A stretch of DNA of 64,000 nt. Source: Aralia elata. Taxonomy: Eukaryota > Streptophyta > Magnoliopsida > Apiales > Araliaceae. Below, in pieces: positions 55,360 to 64,000 of the stretch. Both the position numbers and the translations under genes were made by a program. The notes under the pieces were generated by a model. It worked only from the letters and a program-made list of their open reading frames with translations. It was not told the origin of the DNA and did not search any database. How positions within the stretch are numbered: position 1 is the stretch's first letter; each line of letters starts with the position of its first letter. Location: assembly GCA_034770075.1 (NCBI GenBank), contig CM068377.1:77922406-77986405 (forward strand). Reading direction: 5' to 3'.

Positions 55360-56124
55360 TCACTCCTCATCCTGGAGTTGCGCTTCTTTCACTCTATCCA
55401 ACAAAGTTGGACGAGTCTCCATCGGGAATAACATGTCCACCGTCTCCTTCGGATACTTCACTTCTAACTCCATCTTTGCCATTTCGGCTACTAGCTTTTC
55501 TTGAGCTATTAGCATCGATAACTTCTCTCCACCCTTTCTGCTTAAGGCGTCGGCCACCACATTTACCTTCCCCGGATGGTAGAGAATTTCACAATCATAA
55601 TCCTTGATTAATTCTAACCATCGCCTCTGCCGCATATTCAACTCCTTCTGTGTGAAGATATATTTCAGACTCTTATGGTCCGTATATATCTCACATTTCT
55701 CTCCGTACAAGTAATGCCTCCATATCTTTAGGGCAAATACTACCGCTGCCAACTCCAAATCGTGAGTTGGGTATCCTTTCTCATAATCCTTCAACTGCTT
55801 CGACGCATACGCAATGACCTTGTCGTGTTGCATAAGCACACAACCTAGTCCCTTGAGAAATGCATCATTATAAACCACAAAACTTCCTGTATCCTCCAGT
55901 AGAGATAATACAAGTGCTTGACTTAACCTTTTCTTCAGTTCCCGAAAACTTTCTTCACACTCCTCCGTCCATACAAATTTCACTGCTTTTCTCGTCAGAT
56001 AGGTCAACGGAGTTGCTATCCTAGAGAAATCCTGAATAAATCGTAAATAATAACCTACTAATCCTAAGAAACTTCTTACTTCCGTCGTTGTATTTGGCTG
56101 TTCCCAATTTATCACCGCTTCCAC
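55360..56124 (-). pseudogene. F1 copy d RT connection and RNase H
   Basis: 254 codons: SFLGLVGYYLRFIQDFSRIA, WTEECEESFRELKKRL, then RNase H with VVYNDAFLKGLGCVLMQH, LELAAVVFALKIWRHYLYG, YTDHKSLKYIF and NVVADALSRKGG. The first RNase H acidic residue lies in YNDAF, where copy c has YSDAS; Asp is kept. A stop separates it from the downstream integrase piece. Confidence 0.9.
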
Positions 56125-57504
56125 TTTTGCAGGTCAATAAAAATCCCATCTTCATCAATTACATGACCTAGAAAGTGCACACGTTTCAACCAAAATTAAC
56201 ATTTTGACAATTTCGCGTACAACTTTTCTCTTCTAAGTGATTCCAATACTATTCTCAAATGTTTTGCACGCTCTTATTGGGTTTTGGAATAAACCAAAAT
56301 ATCGTCAATAAACACTACCACAAATTTGTCAAGTTGCGGTTTAAACACTCTATTCATTAAATCCATAAACGCTGCTGGTGCATTTGTTAATCCAAACGAC
56401 ATCACCAAAAATTCGTAATGCCCATAGCGAGTTCTGAACGCCGTCTTCGGCACATCCTCCTTTCTGACCTTTAACTGATGATATTCATATCTCAAATCTA
56501 TCTTTGAGAAATACTTCGCTCCTTTCAATTGATCAAACAGATCGTCAATCCTTGATAATGACTTTATTCAACTCCCTGTAGTCGATACAAAGTCGTAATG
56601 ATCTATCCTTCTTCTTGACAAACAACACTGGTGCTCCCCATGGCGAGACACTAGGTTGAATATACTTCTTATCCAACAATTCTTGTAATTGAACCATCAG
56701 TTCCTTCATTTCAACTGGAGCCATTTGGTATGGGGCTTTCGATATTGGAGTCGTCCTTAGTGCTAAATCAATAACAAACTCGATTTCTCTGTCTGGCGGA
56801 AGTCCTGGCAGTTCGTCCGGGAATACGTCCGCAAACTTATTAACTACTGGTATATCATCTATCCTAACTTCCTCCCTTTGAGTATCTATTATGTACGCTA
56901 AATATCCCGTACATCCTTTTCTTAACAATCTCTTGGCCTGCAATATCGTCAGACGACTCAATTGTCTTGGTGACTTGCTGCCGTAAAATACTACCTTTGA
57001 CTTCTTCGAGGTCATAAGGTTTATACATTTTCTTTGGCAATCAATTATTGCCCCATGGTTAAATAACCAATCCATTCCCAAAATGACATCGAACTCTCCA
57101 AGGCAAATTGGAATCAAATCTACAAACATTTCATGTCCCCCGATACTTACACGACAATTCTTACATATAAGCTCGACAGGAATTACTTCCTTATTCGCAA
57201 CCTCTATATTAAGGGAATATTCTAACTTTTCGTGAAACAAATTCAACTTCTTAGCAAAATCATCAGATATAAATGAGCAAGTAGCACTCGAATCGAACAA
57301 TACATAGGCATTTATATCGTTGATCGGAATGATACCTGACACCACGTCTTTTGATCTCATAACATCCTGCACTGTCATGTTGAAGGTTCTGGCTGTTGGT
57401 CGAGTTGGTTGAACTGGTGCTGTGATGCATAACTTGCCACTATTATTAGGTCCTCTTCTTCCGCTCCCTTCACTTATATCCTTCTTAGGGCAATTCCTTG
57501 CCAT
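56125..57504 (-). pseudogene. F1 copy d protease and reverse transcriptase
   Basis: Piece 57504-56545 has the end of a zinc knuckle, the protease loop LFDSSATCSFIS (DSG is now DSS), FDVILGMDWLFNHGA, and RT up to LCIDYRELNKV. After a break, piece 56528-56274 has motif A FSKIDLRYEYHQL with the catalytic Asp, MSFGLTNAPAAFMDLMNRVF and VVFIDDILVYSKTQ with both Asp. The stretch 56273-56125 is frame-broken thumb sequence. The Gly-to-Ser change in the protease loop probably harms the enzyme. Confidence 0.9.
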
Positions 57505-58472
57505 GTGATCTGGCGCACCACAATTAAAGCATGCTCCTTTCTTCGGGTTAGGACAGTTAGGAGAGATATGTCCCTCCTGTCCACAGCTATAGCAAACAGT
57601 TTTTCCTTTTAAGCATAATCCCGCGTGATTCTTCCCACATTTCTTACACTGATCTACCTACTTCTTCGGGTCTCCTTGCTTATTCCCAAAATTTCCAAAA
57701 TTCCCAGGGGCATTCCACTTTCTCTTGTGTCCTCCACCATTGCCACCGCTTCCCTCAACCTTGCTTCCTCCTTCTATCTTCTTGTTCTTCTTTTCTTGGT
57801 TGAACCGAGTCAATGCTTCACTCCTGCCTTCAACTATGATCGCCTTTTCTAGCACTGCTGCAAAGGAGTTCAACTAGAACATTGAAACTCAACTGTAAAG
57901 CCAAGGCTTCAGTCCTTGTTCAAACCTTCGTGCCTTCCTTTCATCGGTATTCACTTAGTATGGTGTAAATCATGCCAACTCATTAAATTTTGAGGCATAC
58001 TCTAGCACTGACATTGTTCCTTACTTATGCTCCAAAAATTGTACCTCCATCTGGTTTTGCGTACAAGGTGGAAAGTACGTCTCGAAGAACATTTCTTTAA
58101 ACTCCTCCCATGTAATATAACTTCTTGTCCTTCTCAGCACTTATTAGCCTGCCACCAATAACTTGCTTCTGCCTTCAGCATGAATGTAGCAAAAGCGGTC
58201 CTCTACTCCTCCATTACTCGCGCTACTTCGAATACCTTTTCCATCTCTATAATCCACGTTTGGGTTTCGATCGGATTGGTAGTCCCTCGAAACTTTGGAG
58301 GTCCTATGGCTTTAAAATCCTTAAAAGTCGTGGCATGCATCGACGATTGATTCATTAGCGCTCCCACAAGCAGATTCACAAATTGCTACATGGGGTCGGT
58401 GTCTGCTTCCCCAGTTCCTTCGACAGATTCCTCAGGCGTTGGCTGAGTTAGTTGTCTTCTTCTCGGCAGCAT
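57505..58472 (-). pseudogene. F1 copy d gag (decayed)
   Basis: ATG at 58472-58470 opens MLPRRRQLTQPTPEES. Frame-broken gag follows, recognisable by DFKAIGPPKFRG, EKVFEVARVMEE and ASYWWQ. The piece 57873-57658 has the basic gag tail. Two zinc knuckles of the CX2CX4HX4C type (CYSCGQEGHISPNC and CFNCGAPDHMARNC) lie between about 57605 and 57485. Several stops and shifts are present. Confidence 0.85.
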
Positions 58473-59242
58473 CTTACTGGTAAACATTTGCATTATTAGT
58501 TCATTATCCACTTATCTAATATATTCAAGAACTATCTTAAGCACTTATATATAATACATAACTTGTTTAGCAAACATAAGTATATATATATATACATAGG
58601 CTTCATTTAGTATATCGTACATATAGCATATCTGCCAATTACATCTCCCCTCCCATTTAGCAAAGCAAAATTTTGGGATTACATTATCATCATCATCATA
58701 TCCCACTATTTACATCAAAATCTAGGATTTACAATATAAACATATACACACATAGATATATAAACATATATATCCTAACATCTGTCTACTAACAATCTAA
58801 GGAAGCATTCCACGCTCAACGACGTCATCATACTCTTGATCCATGATGTGAATCATCCTCCTCTTCTATTTCCTCGGGATCTTCTTCGGGATCCGATTCA
58901 AGCTCAAATTCTTAGCCTACTACGGTGGCTGCTAGAGCTGGCTCTATCGGTGCCAACTGCTCCCATACTATATGAATATCTCGCAGCTCTTCCTTAGCAC
59001 CTACGTGACTTGGTTCCCCTATCTCTGGCATTCTGCCACAACCAAATACAATTTTAAATTTCTACCCTCAGAACATAAGTCTATTAACAACAAGTAAACA
59101 CATAAGTTGTTTTATTATCTGTAATGAATTTCCTCAATTCATTCCTTAGAACTCTATCCGAGTTTCTCCGACTACTAAAATTCTCTATCTTCTTACGAGG
59201 CTATATCCTGAGGTTTCCCCACCTAAGGTTTATAACCTATCA
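58473..59242 (-). other. Leader of F1 copy d
   Basis: Between the primer-binding site and gag; AT-rich, with a TA-type tract near 58580-58600 and one small acidic ORF (58828-59031). Nothing else is recognised. Confidence 0.6.
58828..59031 (-). pseudogene. Small acidic ORF upstream of gag (one in-frame stop)
   Basis: On the minus strand an ATG at 59031 starts MPEIGEPSHVGAKEELRDIH, and the frame of 67 codons ends at TGA (58828-58830). One TAA interrupts it after AATVVG. The second half is strongly acidic (ESDPEEDPEEIEEEDD). I know no family for it, and it is not evident in the leader of copy c. It may be chance, an upstream ORF that tunes gag translation, or a displaced gag N-terminus. Confidence 0.3.
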
Positions 59243-59254
59243 GCTCTGATACCA
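59243..59254 (-). other. Primer-binding site of F1 copy d
   Basis: The minus strand reads TGGTATCAGAGC, three bases from the LTR end, as in copy c. Confidence 0.93.
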
Positions 59255-59257
59255 ACT

Positions 59258-62200
59258 TGTGACGCCCCCAAATTCGGGGTCTCTTTACCCACAGATTCAG
59301 TAATCACGGTACTACACATACATCGTCTATTCTACCCATTCATCATCAATATAAGAACATAAATGTAATTACCAAATATTACAAAACATCTTACTCTACA
59401 TATCCCAGGTTCTAAGACCTTGACATGAATACATAACATCTTAGGATAATTAATACAATCCAGAATGATCACACAGTCCTAACATAAACTATTACAAAAG
59501 CGGATATGGTATAATATCCTCTACTCGGTAACTTTTCTCCTGCCTTTATCCTTACGGGAACTCTCCGCCTGCTCTGCCTTAGCTGAAAGCACGTAATTTA
59601 AAGCAAGAATGAGCATTCAATTTCTCAGCAAGTATAACATTTAAATAACAATAACATCGAAAATCATGCTTCCAGTTCTACAACTGAACAATAGTTGAGA
59701 ACACATTTTGAATAAATAGGAACAATGATAAGGTATTCCTTTACATCATGAACATTTCTAAGCAACATACTGAGTGGTCAAATGACCTTAAACTTTCTTC
59801 TTTCATCAAAGGGTCTAATAGTTTTATAACTATAAACCGAACATTTTTCCTCTGGGCATTTTGGGGGATCAGCCTATCATACCCTATATTGTACAACATC
59901 TATTTAAACGTCTAAGCGTCAAGTCATCACCCATATAGGGTCAATCGGTATTACCGACCATAAATAATTCCCCAATAGTAGGGTTGTTCTTCTCAGCTTT
60001 ACATTAAGGAAATCCAAGTCAACAATTTGATTGGATAACTACAATAAATATCAACAATATCTTGATGAATCATTCTTAAATTAACAAAACAATTCAATAT
60101 AAGTGTAGCCGAAACAATTGGCTAAGACAACCGGCTCAAATGTTCATGGAATATAGAACTTTAAAGTTTCAAAAACATGCATTATAGCATAACTGGATAT
60201 CTCGAATAATAGTAAGAATACTTGCACAATAATGATTTGTGAAAGCTTAGAATTTATATAACATCGGAAACGCGCACAATATATAAGTGTTGTACGATTT
60301 AAAAAGCTTGCTCAAATATAAATTGAGTAAGGTTAGAGTACTTGCATTCAATATAAAAAGACTGAAGTGGGGGAACTTTCATATTCATAATAAACTCGCA
60401 CAATATATAAAAGTTGTACGAGTTAGGAAACTTGCCTCGAGCGTCTGCTACAGAATTATAAGACACTTTCTTCAAATATCCTACACATTTAAGTGCACAT
60501 AGATACTACAATTACTCGCATAATCAACAATTAATATCGCTTGCGTAACTTCTAACTCATCATTCATTAATGTTAAGCATCATTATAAATCATAATGTTC
60601 GTCTTATATAACTTAGAACGACATCTTTCATCATCGAAAGCATTACACGTTGCATACGCGCATGTTCGACACCCTCCTTATGCACAACGTCACCAAACTC
60701 TCCAATTTTGAATTTGAACTAGGCACCAAATCTTAATTATTAATAGTGAAAGTTGTAGGTCTACTTCTTAGCTTTCCGGATCATCTTGAATCATCTAAAT
60801 CGGAGTTCATATGAGAAAGTTACGCCCATTTTACTAAAGGGTGCCAAAGCTGTCCAGACTCTGCGATTTTTCCACTCTACGATGGCTGATACCACTCTAC
60901 GATGGTACTCTATGATGGCACTCTACGATGGCACTCTACGACCTGACTCTACGATGGTCGAGACAACTCTACGACCTGAACTCTACGATGATCGAGACAA
61001 CTTTACGACCTGACGCTACGATGGTCGAGACAACTCTAGGACCTGAACTCTAGGATGGTTGAGACAACTCTACGACCTGACTCTACGATGGTTGAGACAA
61101 ATCTACGACCTGAACTCTACGATGGTCGAGACAACTCTACGACCTGACTCTACGATGGTCGAGACAACTTTACGACCTGCTTTTGACAAGTTTGTAGCAC
61201 CTATTTCCACACATCATAGCTTCTTCATTTTAAACCGGAATTAGTCTGTTCTTGAGGCTATGGAAAGCTTGTAAATGAACTACAACATATCCAAAAATCA
61301 TAAATTCTTAGGTTCTTTAGCTAGTCGAAACAGTGGCTCCAAAGAGCCAAGTCGAACTCATTTTCTGCTTTCTTGACAGCTTAACATATTTTCTCAAAAT
61401 TGCTATAACTCCTTCATCCGGAGTCGGAATGAGGTGATTCAAAAGCCCATGGCTTCGTAACTTAATGTACTACAACTACTCAAAAGCTCAGAATTTATTA
61501 AATAACACATTAATTCCAGAAATTGATACAATGGTCATTATTCATACGTTCTTCATTTCTAAACATGTTTTACAAAAACTCTTACTACAAATTCGTTTTA
61601 AACCATTTTTACTCCATTCGAACTAGGATATTCTCATAACCGATGGAAGTATAACATTATAGCAACCACCAATGATTTAAAACATGATAGATAACTACAA
61701 TAGTCCTCTAAATTCGTACAGAATAGTTCACCGTCCATTTTCTTCCAAGTCCTTCATTCTTTAAGCATGGGGTTCAGATTTCTTTCCGTTTTGTTCCACT
61801 TTGATGTTATTAATGGCTTACATAACCTCTTAACAACATTATTACTTGCTCATATACAACAAATAACAACCACAACAATAATATCCTAATCAAACATGAG
61901 GCTCAAAAGGAAATACGAAAGTTAAAGGTTTCAAGACTTACTTCTTGGTTTTCTCCTTCTTGGATGCTAGAACTTCTGGAGCTTTGCTAGAACCTCTTTT
62001 ATTCTTTCTTGGGTACTCTCGAACTTTTCCTTCAAGTTTTAGCTCTCACCCACTTCTTTCTCTCTCTAGAATATTGAAGCTTTTTAATGGTAGGAATGAA
62101 GAAGATGAAGAAGGTAAAGATGGTGTTGTATGAATCCTTCCTCCTTCTTCAAGCTATCACCGAGCTTTCTTCTTCCTCTTCTCTTCAAATTGCTCTCTTC

Positions 62201-63000
62201 TCACTTGCAAGAAAATTAAGCTTTGGAATAAGGAAGCAACGGATGGAATGTCTTGGGAAGAGATGGGTTTCTATTACTAAGCTTCTTGAAATTATTTTTG
62301 AGATGAATGTTGGCATTATGGGACTCTCAACACATGGAGCTCATCAAATGGTCACCTGCCGAACATTCCCTCTCTTGCTCAATTCCTATTGGTTCATGGC
62401 ATTACCTTGTCTCCTTATTCTCCCTCGTTGCCCAGACAAAGCATTTTTTTATTTAATTAAAATACAATTACTCCCACCCATTTGGTCTCTCTCTCTCTAC
62501 TCACTACCCGTATACTCCCTCCTTAATAACCAAATTAGTCCTTTATTCTACTAAATAATCACATGGGTCATGCAAATGGTTGGGTCATAGGTAAAAGTAA
62601 TAGATCATGGGTTGGGCCATTTATTAGGATCACCCATAATAAATATTTGGGCTACCAATTAAATCACCATTGAGCTCTAATAAATAAATCTAACACTTGA
62701 AAACAATTATCACTTTGCATACACGCTCTAACAAAATTAATAGCCTTCGAAAAACATAAAGAAATATTTGAGCGTAAATAATGTTCGAGAATAGTAACTC
62801 GTAAAATAGTAATTTTGCGACATAACGCGAAAATCAAATTATCTGCTTACGCGAAACTTGCTACACGTAAAATTCATGCGTTCACATAATCTATGTTATA
62901 ATATAACCTTTAATCACATCACACAAAATAAAATTTTAATATATTCCATAATATTGATAAATCCAAATTACAAAGGTATACACGATTCGCGATCGTTACA
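59258..63000 (-). repeat. F1 5' LTR of copy d
   Basis: 3,743 bp, TGTGACGCCCCCAAATTCGG to GCGATCGTTACA. It pairs with 50166-53929; the ACTCTACGA array is shorter here (60875-61181). All open frames inside, including the 155-codon one at 62087-62554, lack a domain and run against the element. Confidence 0.93.
60875..61181 (-). repeat. Tandem array of ACTCTACGA words in the copy d 5' LTR
   Basis: About eight to nine units of the same 33-36-bp type as 51779-52130, but with a different order of variants (CTCTAGGA, GCTACGA) and about 45 bp shorter. LTRs are identical at insertion, so the array has changed in one or both since then. Confidence 0.95.
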
Positions 63001-63916
63001 GGGTGGACGGCTACAACTGTTGGAGACTCCGGAGTGGAAGTGGGAGCATATCACGATAGATTTTATGATGGGGTTTCCACCAACTTAAAAGGGTTACGAC
63101 GCGATCTGGGTGATTGCGGATCGTCTGACTAAATCTGCACAATTTATACCGATCAAAATAAGGTACAATCTGGAGGAGCTAGCAAAGTTATATGTGAAAG
63201 AGATTGTGTCGCGACATGGGGTGCCGGTATCTATTGTGTCTGACAGAGATCCGCGTTTCACGTCGAATTTCTGGAAGAGCTTGCAAGAAAGGTTGGGAAC
63301 TCAATTGAGGTTGAGTACGGCGTATCACCCTCAAACGGATGGGCAAAGCGAACGAACGATTCAGACGCTGGAGGACAGGCTTAGAGCATGTGTGATGGAT
63401 TTTAAAGGCAGCTGGGACGATCACCTACCATTGATGGAGTTTGCCTATAATAACAGTTATCATGGAAGTATTGGCATGCCGCCATATGAAGCATTATACG
63501 GAAGGAAGTGCCAAACACCTTTGTGTTGGGACAAAGTCGGTGAACGAAGACTGGTGGGACCTGAATTGGCACAGCAGACTGTGGATGTCGTCAAAGTTAT
63601 AAAAGCTCGATTGGTAGCGGCTCAGGATAGACAGAAGAAATATGCTGATTTGCATCGTCAGAAGCGAGACTTTGAAGTTGGCCATTTTATGTTTTTGAAA
63701 GTATCTCCTTGTAAAGGAAAGATTAGATTTGGGAAGAAGGAGAAATTGAGTCCCAGGTTCGTAGGACCTTTTGAAGTTTTAAAGAGGGTAGGTGAAGTGG
63801 CGTACGAGGTACCTCTCCCTCCTGAACTTGAGCACATTCACAATGTGTTTTACATTTTTGTGTTACGACCATATAAACCCGAATACAAGCATGTGATATC
63901 CTATGAACCAATTTAA
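63001..63916 (+). pseudogene. F1 copy c integrase core and C-terminus
   Basis: The frame interrupted at 50165 resumes: LLETPEWKWEHITIDFMMG (first catalytic Asp), a stop near 63087 (after FPPT), then ADRLTKSAQFIPIKIRY, VSIVSDRDPRFTSNFW (second Asp), GQSERTIQTLEDRL (Glu) and the GPF module (SPRFVGPFEVLKRVGEVAYE). It stops at 63914-63916, after SYEPI. The catalytic residues are kept although the frame has stops. Confidence 0.93.
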
Positions 63917-64000
63917 GTTAAGAAAGACTTGTCATATGAAGAGATTCATATCCAAATATTGGATAGGAAGGAGCACACATTGAGGAATAAGGTCATCCAT
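63917..64000 (+). pseudogene. F1 copy c start of the chromodomain-like tail (cut by the window edge)
   Basis: After the stop the same frame continues with KKDLSYEEIHIQILDRKEHT, matching the start of the tails at 53977-54180 and 26073-26393. The rest lies outside the window. Confidence 0.8.

Larger units (their letters stand above)
50166..63000 (-). mobile_element. Chromodomain Gypsy element, family F1 (inner copy d, 12,835 bp)
   Basis: Complete structure on the minus strand: 5' LTR (63000-59258), primer-binding site, leader, gag, protease, RT, RNase H, integrase with chromodomain-like tail, polypurine tract and 3' LTR (53929-50166). It has a near-perfect 5-bp duplication. The LTRs differ by several percent by eye, so it is clearly older than Copia A2. 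Pol is broken into seven open pieces. It inserted into the integrase of another F1 copy, a self-family nesting. Confidence 0.94.
42678..64000 (+). mobile_element. Chromodomain Gypsy element, family F1 (outer copy c), split and incomplete
   Basis: Plus-strand order: 5' LTR (42678-46042), primer-binding site (46046), leader, gag (47442), RT, RNase H and the integrase N-terminus (to 50165). A 12.8-kb F1 element is inserted there; the integrase core and C-terminus resume at 63001 and run past the right edge. The protein closely resembles that of the inserted copy d. It has many stops and shifts, a deletion joining gag to the end of the protease, and changed catalytic residues, so it is long dead. 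The 3' LTR lies outside the window. Confidence 0.92.

Noticed and set aside
60786..61244. Open frames with repeated STMVETTLRPD-like peptides
   Set aside because: They are translations of the ACTCTACGA tandem array; unit length is not a steady multiple of three and frames break between units.
62087..62554. A 155-codon open frame in the copy d 5' LTR, with a broken partner at 53030-53487
   Set aside because: It runs against the element, is split in the partner LTR, has no domain, and comes from a pyrimidine/purine-rich LTR segment.

Overview
The window is a block of nested LTR retrotransposons from a flowering-plant, probably eudicot, nuclear genome. The reasons are: every primer-binding site I can read matches the plant initiator-tRNA-Met type (TGGTATCAGAGC); the element lineages are plant ones (a Copia family with 1.8-kb LTRs, an Athila-like Gypsy element with a plant-specific extra ORF, chromodomain-bearing Gypsy elements with LTRs of 2.7-3.8 kb, and a SIRE-like Copia); and the DNA is AT-rich with no compact operons. 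I found no host gene, tRNA, rRNA or bacterial feature in the 64 kb.

Layout. 1-3335 is the 5' end (leader and 5' LTR, minus strand) of Copia copy A1. 3336-22325 is an Athila-like Gypsy element on the plus strand (gag, protease, RT, RNase H, integrase, extra ORF, truncated 3' LTR). It is split by a nearly complete Copia element, A2 (6778-15969, minus strand, TSD GCCAT), and by a 203-bp internally deleted solo LTR of the same family (19318-19520, TSD CGGAC). 22326-23281 holds an orphan LTR fragment joined to a Copia gag fragment. 23282-26458 is the 3' end of a chromodomain Gypsy element (family F2, minus). 26464-29956 is a solo LTR of family F1 (TSD GATGT). 29962 to about 41353 is the 3' end of a SIRE-like Copia (lysine/glutamate-rich ORF remnants, PPT, LTR) carrying two further solo LTRs (F1 at 32520-36333, TSD GTAAT; F2 at 38142-40837, TSD GCTAA). 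41354-42595 is a DNA element with long inverted terminal repeats. From 42678 to beyond the right edge lies an F1 chromodomain Gypsy element on the plus strand, split inside its integrase region by a second complete F1 element on the minus strand (50166-63000, near-perfect TSD GGGTA/GGGTG).

All coding regions are degraded, but Copia A2 is close to intact: one polyprotein frame of about 1,324 codons broken by two single-base stops, with LTRs differing at roughly 25 of 1,821 positions by hand count. The others carry frameshifts, stops, deletions and lost catalytic residues.

The signal that standard annotation does not explain is a set of short, repeated, mostly self-complementary, GC-richer words in the LTRs and untranslated regions of nearly every element. 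In family F1 the array sits at one fixed address between conserved flanks, yet four independent elements carry four different words (GGCGTACGTACGCC; AGCGCCCCGGTGCT; a GGGCGC/GCGCC type; and a tandem ACTCTACGA type). Unrelated superfamilies share words: TCGTAGAGT occurs in the SIRE-like Copia and in an F1 Gypsy element, and CGCCCCGGCG in the Athila-like element and in family F2. This looks like a hypervariable, exchangeable module inside plant LTR retrotransposons; its function is unknown.
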